The notes under the pieces were generated by a model. It saw nothing but the letters and a program-made list of their open reading frames with translations. It was not told where the DNA came from and ran no database searches. A DNA stretch of 21,809 bases from assembly GCA_900553955.1 (NCBI GenBank), contig USFO01000016.1:1-21809 (forward strand), written 5' to 3'. Both the position numbers and the translations under genes were made by a program. Below are positions 21,726 through 21,809 of this stretch, in pieces. The stretch comes from an uncultured Oscillospiraceae bacterium. GTDB lineage: Bacteria; Bacillota; Clostridia; Oscillospirales; Ruminococcaceae. Position 1 is the stretch's first letter; every line of letters starts with the position of its first letter.

Positions 21726-21805
21726 GGAGCCGTACGGCTCCCATTCTTTACTGTGTAAAGAATGATGTGTTCTGTTTGCAAGCGGCAATAACAGCCTTTC
21801 GGCTG
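21726..21805 (+). other. Three hairpins after the riboswitch terminator
   Basis: GGAGCC-GTAC-GGCTCC (21726-21741) is followed with no gap by CATTCTTTAC-TGT-GTAAAGAATG (21742-21764), then CAGCC-TTTC-GGCTG (21792-21805). None has a U tract. No coding start of any length is seen up to the window end, so the leader exceeds 400 nt. They may be part of the regulated 5' region or a separate repeat element. Confidence 0.65.
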
Positions 21806-21809
21806 ATTG

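Noticed and set aside
21389..21758. Short overlapping open frames on both strands in the riboswitch region
   Set aside because: They read through the conserved cobalamin aptamer and lack ribosome sites.
1..21809. CRISPR array, tRNA, rRNA, insertion sequence or prophage structural genes
   Set aside because: Looked for on both strands; no regularly spaced repeats, tRNA-like cloverleaf with GTTCGAA-type arm, transposase or phage genes were recognised.

Overview
The window looks like part of a chromosome from a low-to-mid GC, spore-forming anaerobic Firmicute, probably a gut-type clostridium (Oscillospiraceae/Ruminococcaceae-like; an inference). The evidence is a SpoIIE sporulation phosphatase with a Spo0A-type promoter, a T-box leader, strong AGGAGG-like ribosome binding sites, NPxTG-type cell-wall sorting, lipoprotein signal peptides and sigma-A promoters. 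No rRNA, tRNA, CRISPR array, transposase or integrase was seen.

Left part (1-2800): the 3' end of a surface/pilin-like protein with Cna-B-like and isopeptide-type domains and an NPNTG sorting signal; a ribokinase-like PfkB sugar kinase with its own promoter and terminator; and a small membrane-anchored protein behind a strong promoter and an unusual leader.

Minus-strand block 1 (7300-2755): a probable operon of fakA (fatty acid kinase, DhaL domain), a lipoprotein with erythromycin-esterase/ChaN/TIKI-like motifs whose start overlaps the fakA stop, a small membrane protein, and a PatB/MalY-type C-S lyase, ending at a strong hairpin. Minus-strand block 2 (10836-7341): trpS, a YmdB-type metallophosphoesterase and an oligopeptide-type solute-binding lipoprotein with no permease genes nearby. 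trpS is divergent from spoIIE. The spoIIE promoter has the long -35/-10 spacing and 0A-like boxes known from stage II sporulation genes.

Methionine block (13309-16466): a consensus promoter, a methionine-type T-box leader (specifier ATG at 13450) with a very stable terminator, an 18-codon open frame with an excellent ribosome binding site, then metQ, metN and metI. A terminator shared with a convergent GNAT acetyltransferase gene closes the block. Uncharged tRNA-Met should switch on methionine import.

Regulator-rich segment (17100-19840): an XRE regulator with a multi-spanning membrane domain, a lipoprotein of unknown function, a 75-aa HTH protein and an 80-aa XRE protein divergent from it. 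Three terminators in this segment share one 12-bp stem with different tetraloops, and a TATATAGC element recurs near the promoters. The right end holds glyS (minus) and, divergently, a strong promoter with a cobalamin-type riboswitch, a terminator and three more hairpins. The regulated gene lies beyond the window.

The items most worth following up are the TIKI/EreA-like lipoprotein coupled to fakA, the 18-aa peptide between the T-box and metQ, the small HTH module with its repeated terminators, and the over-represented 9-mer inside spoIIE. No feature here proves a wholly new system.
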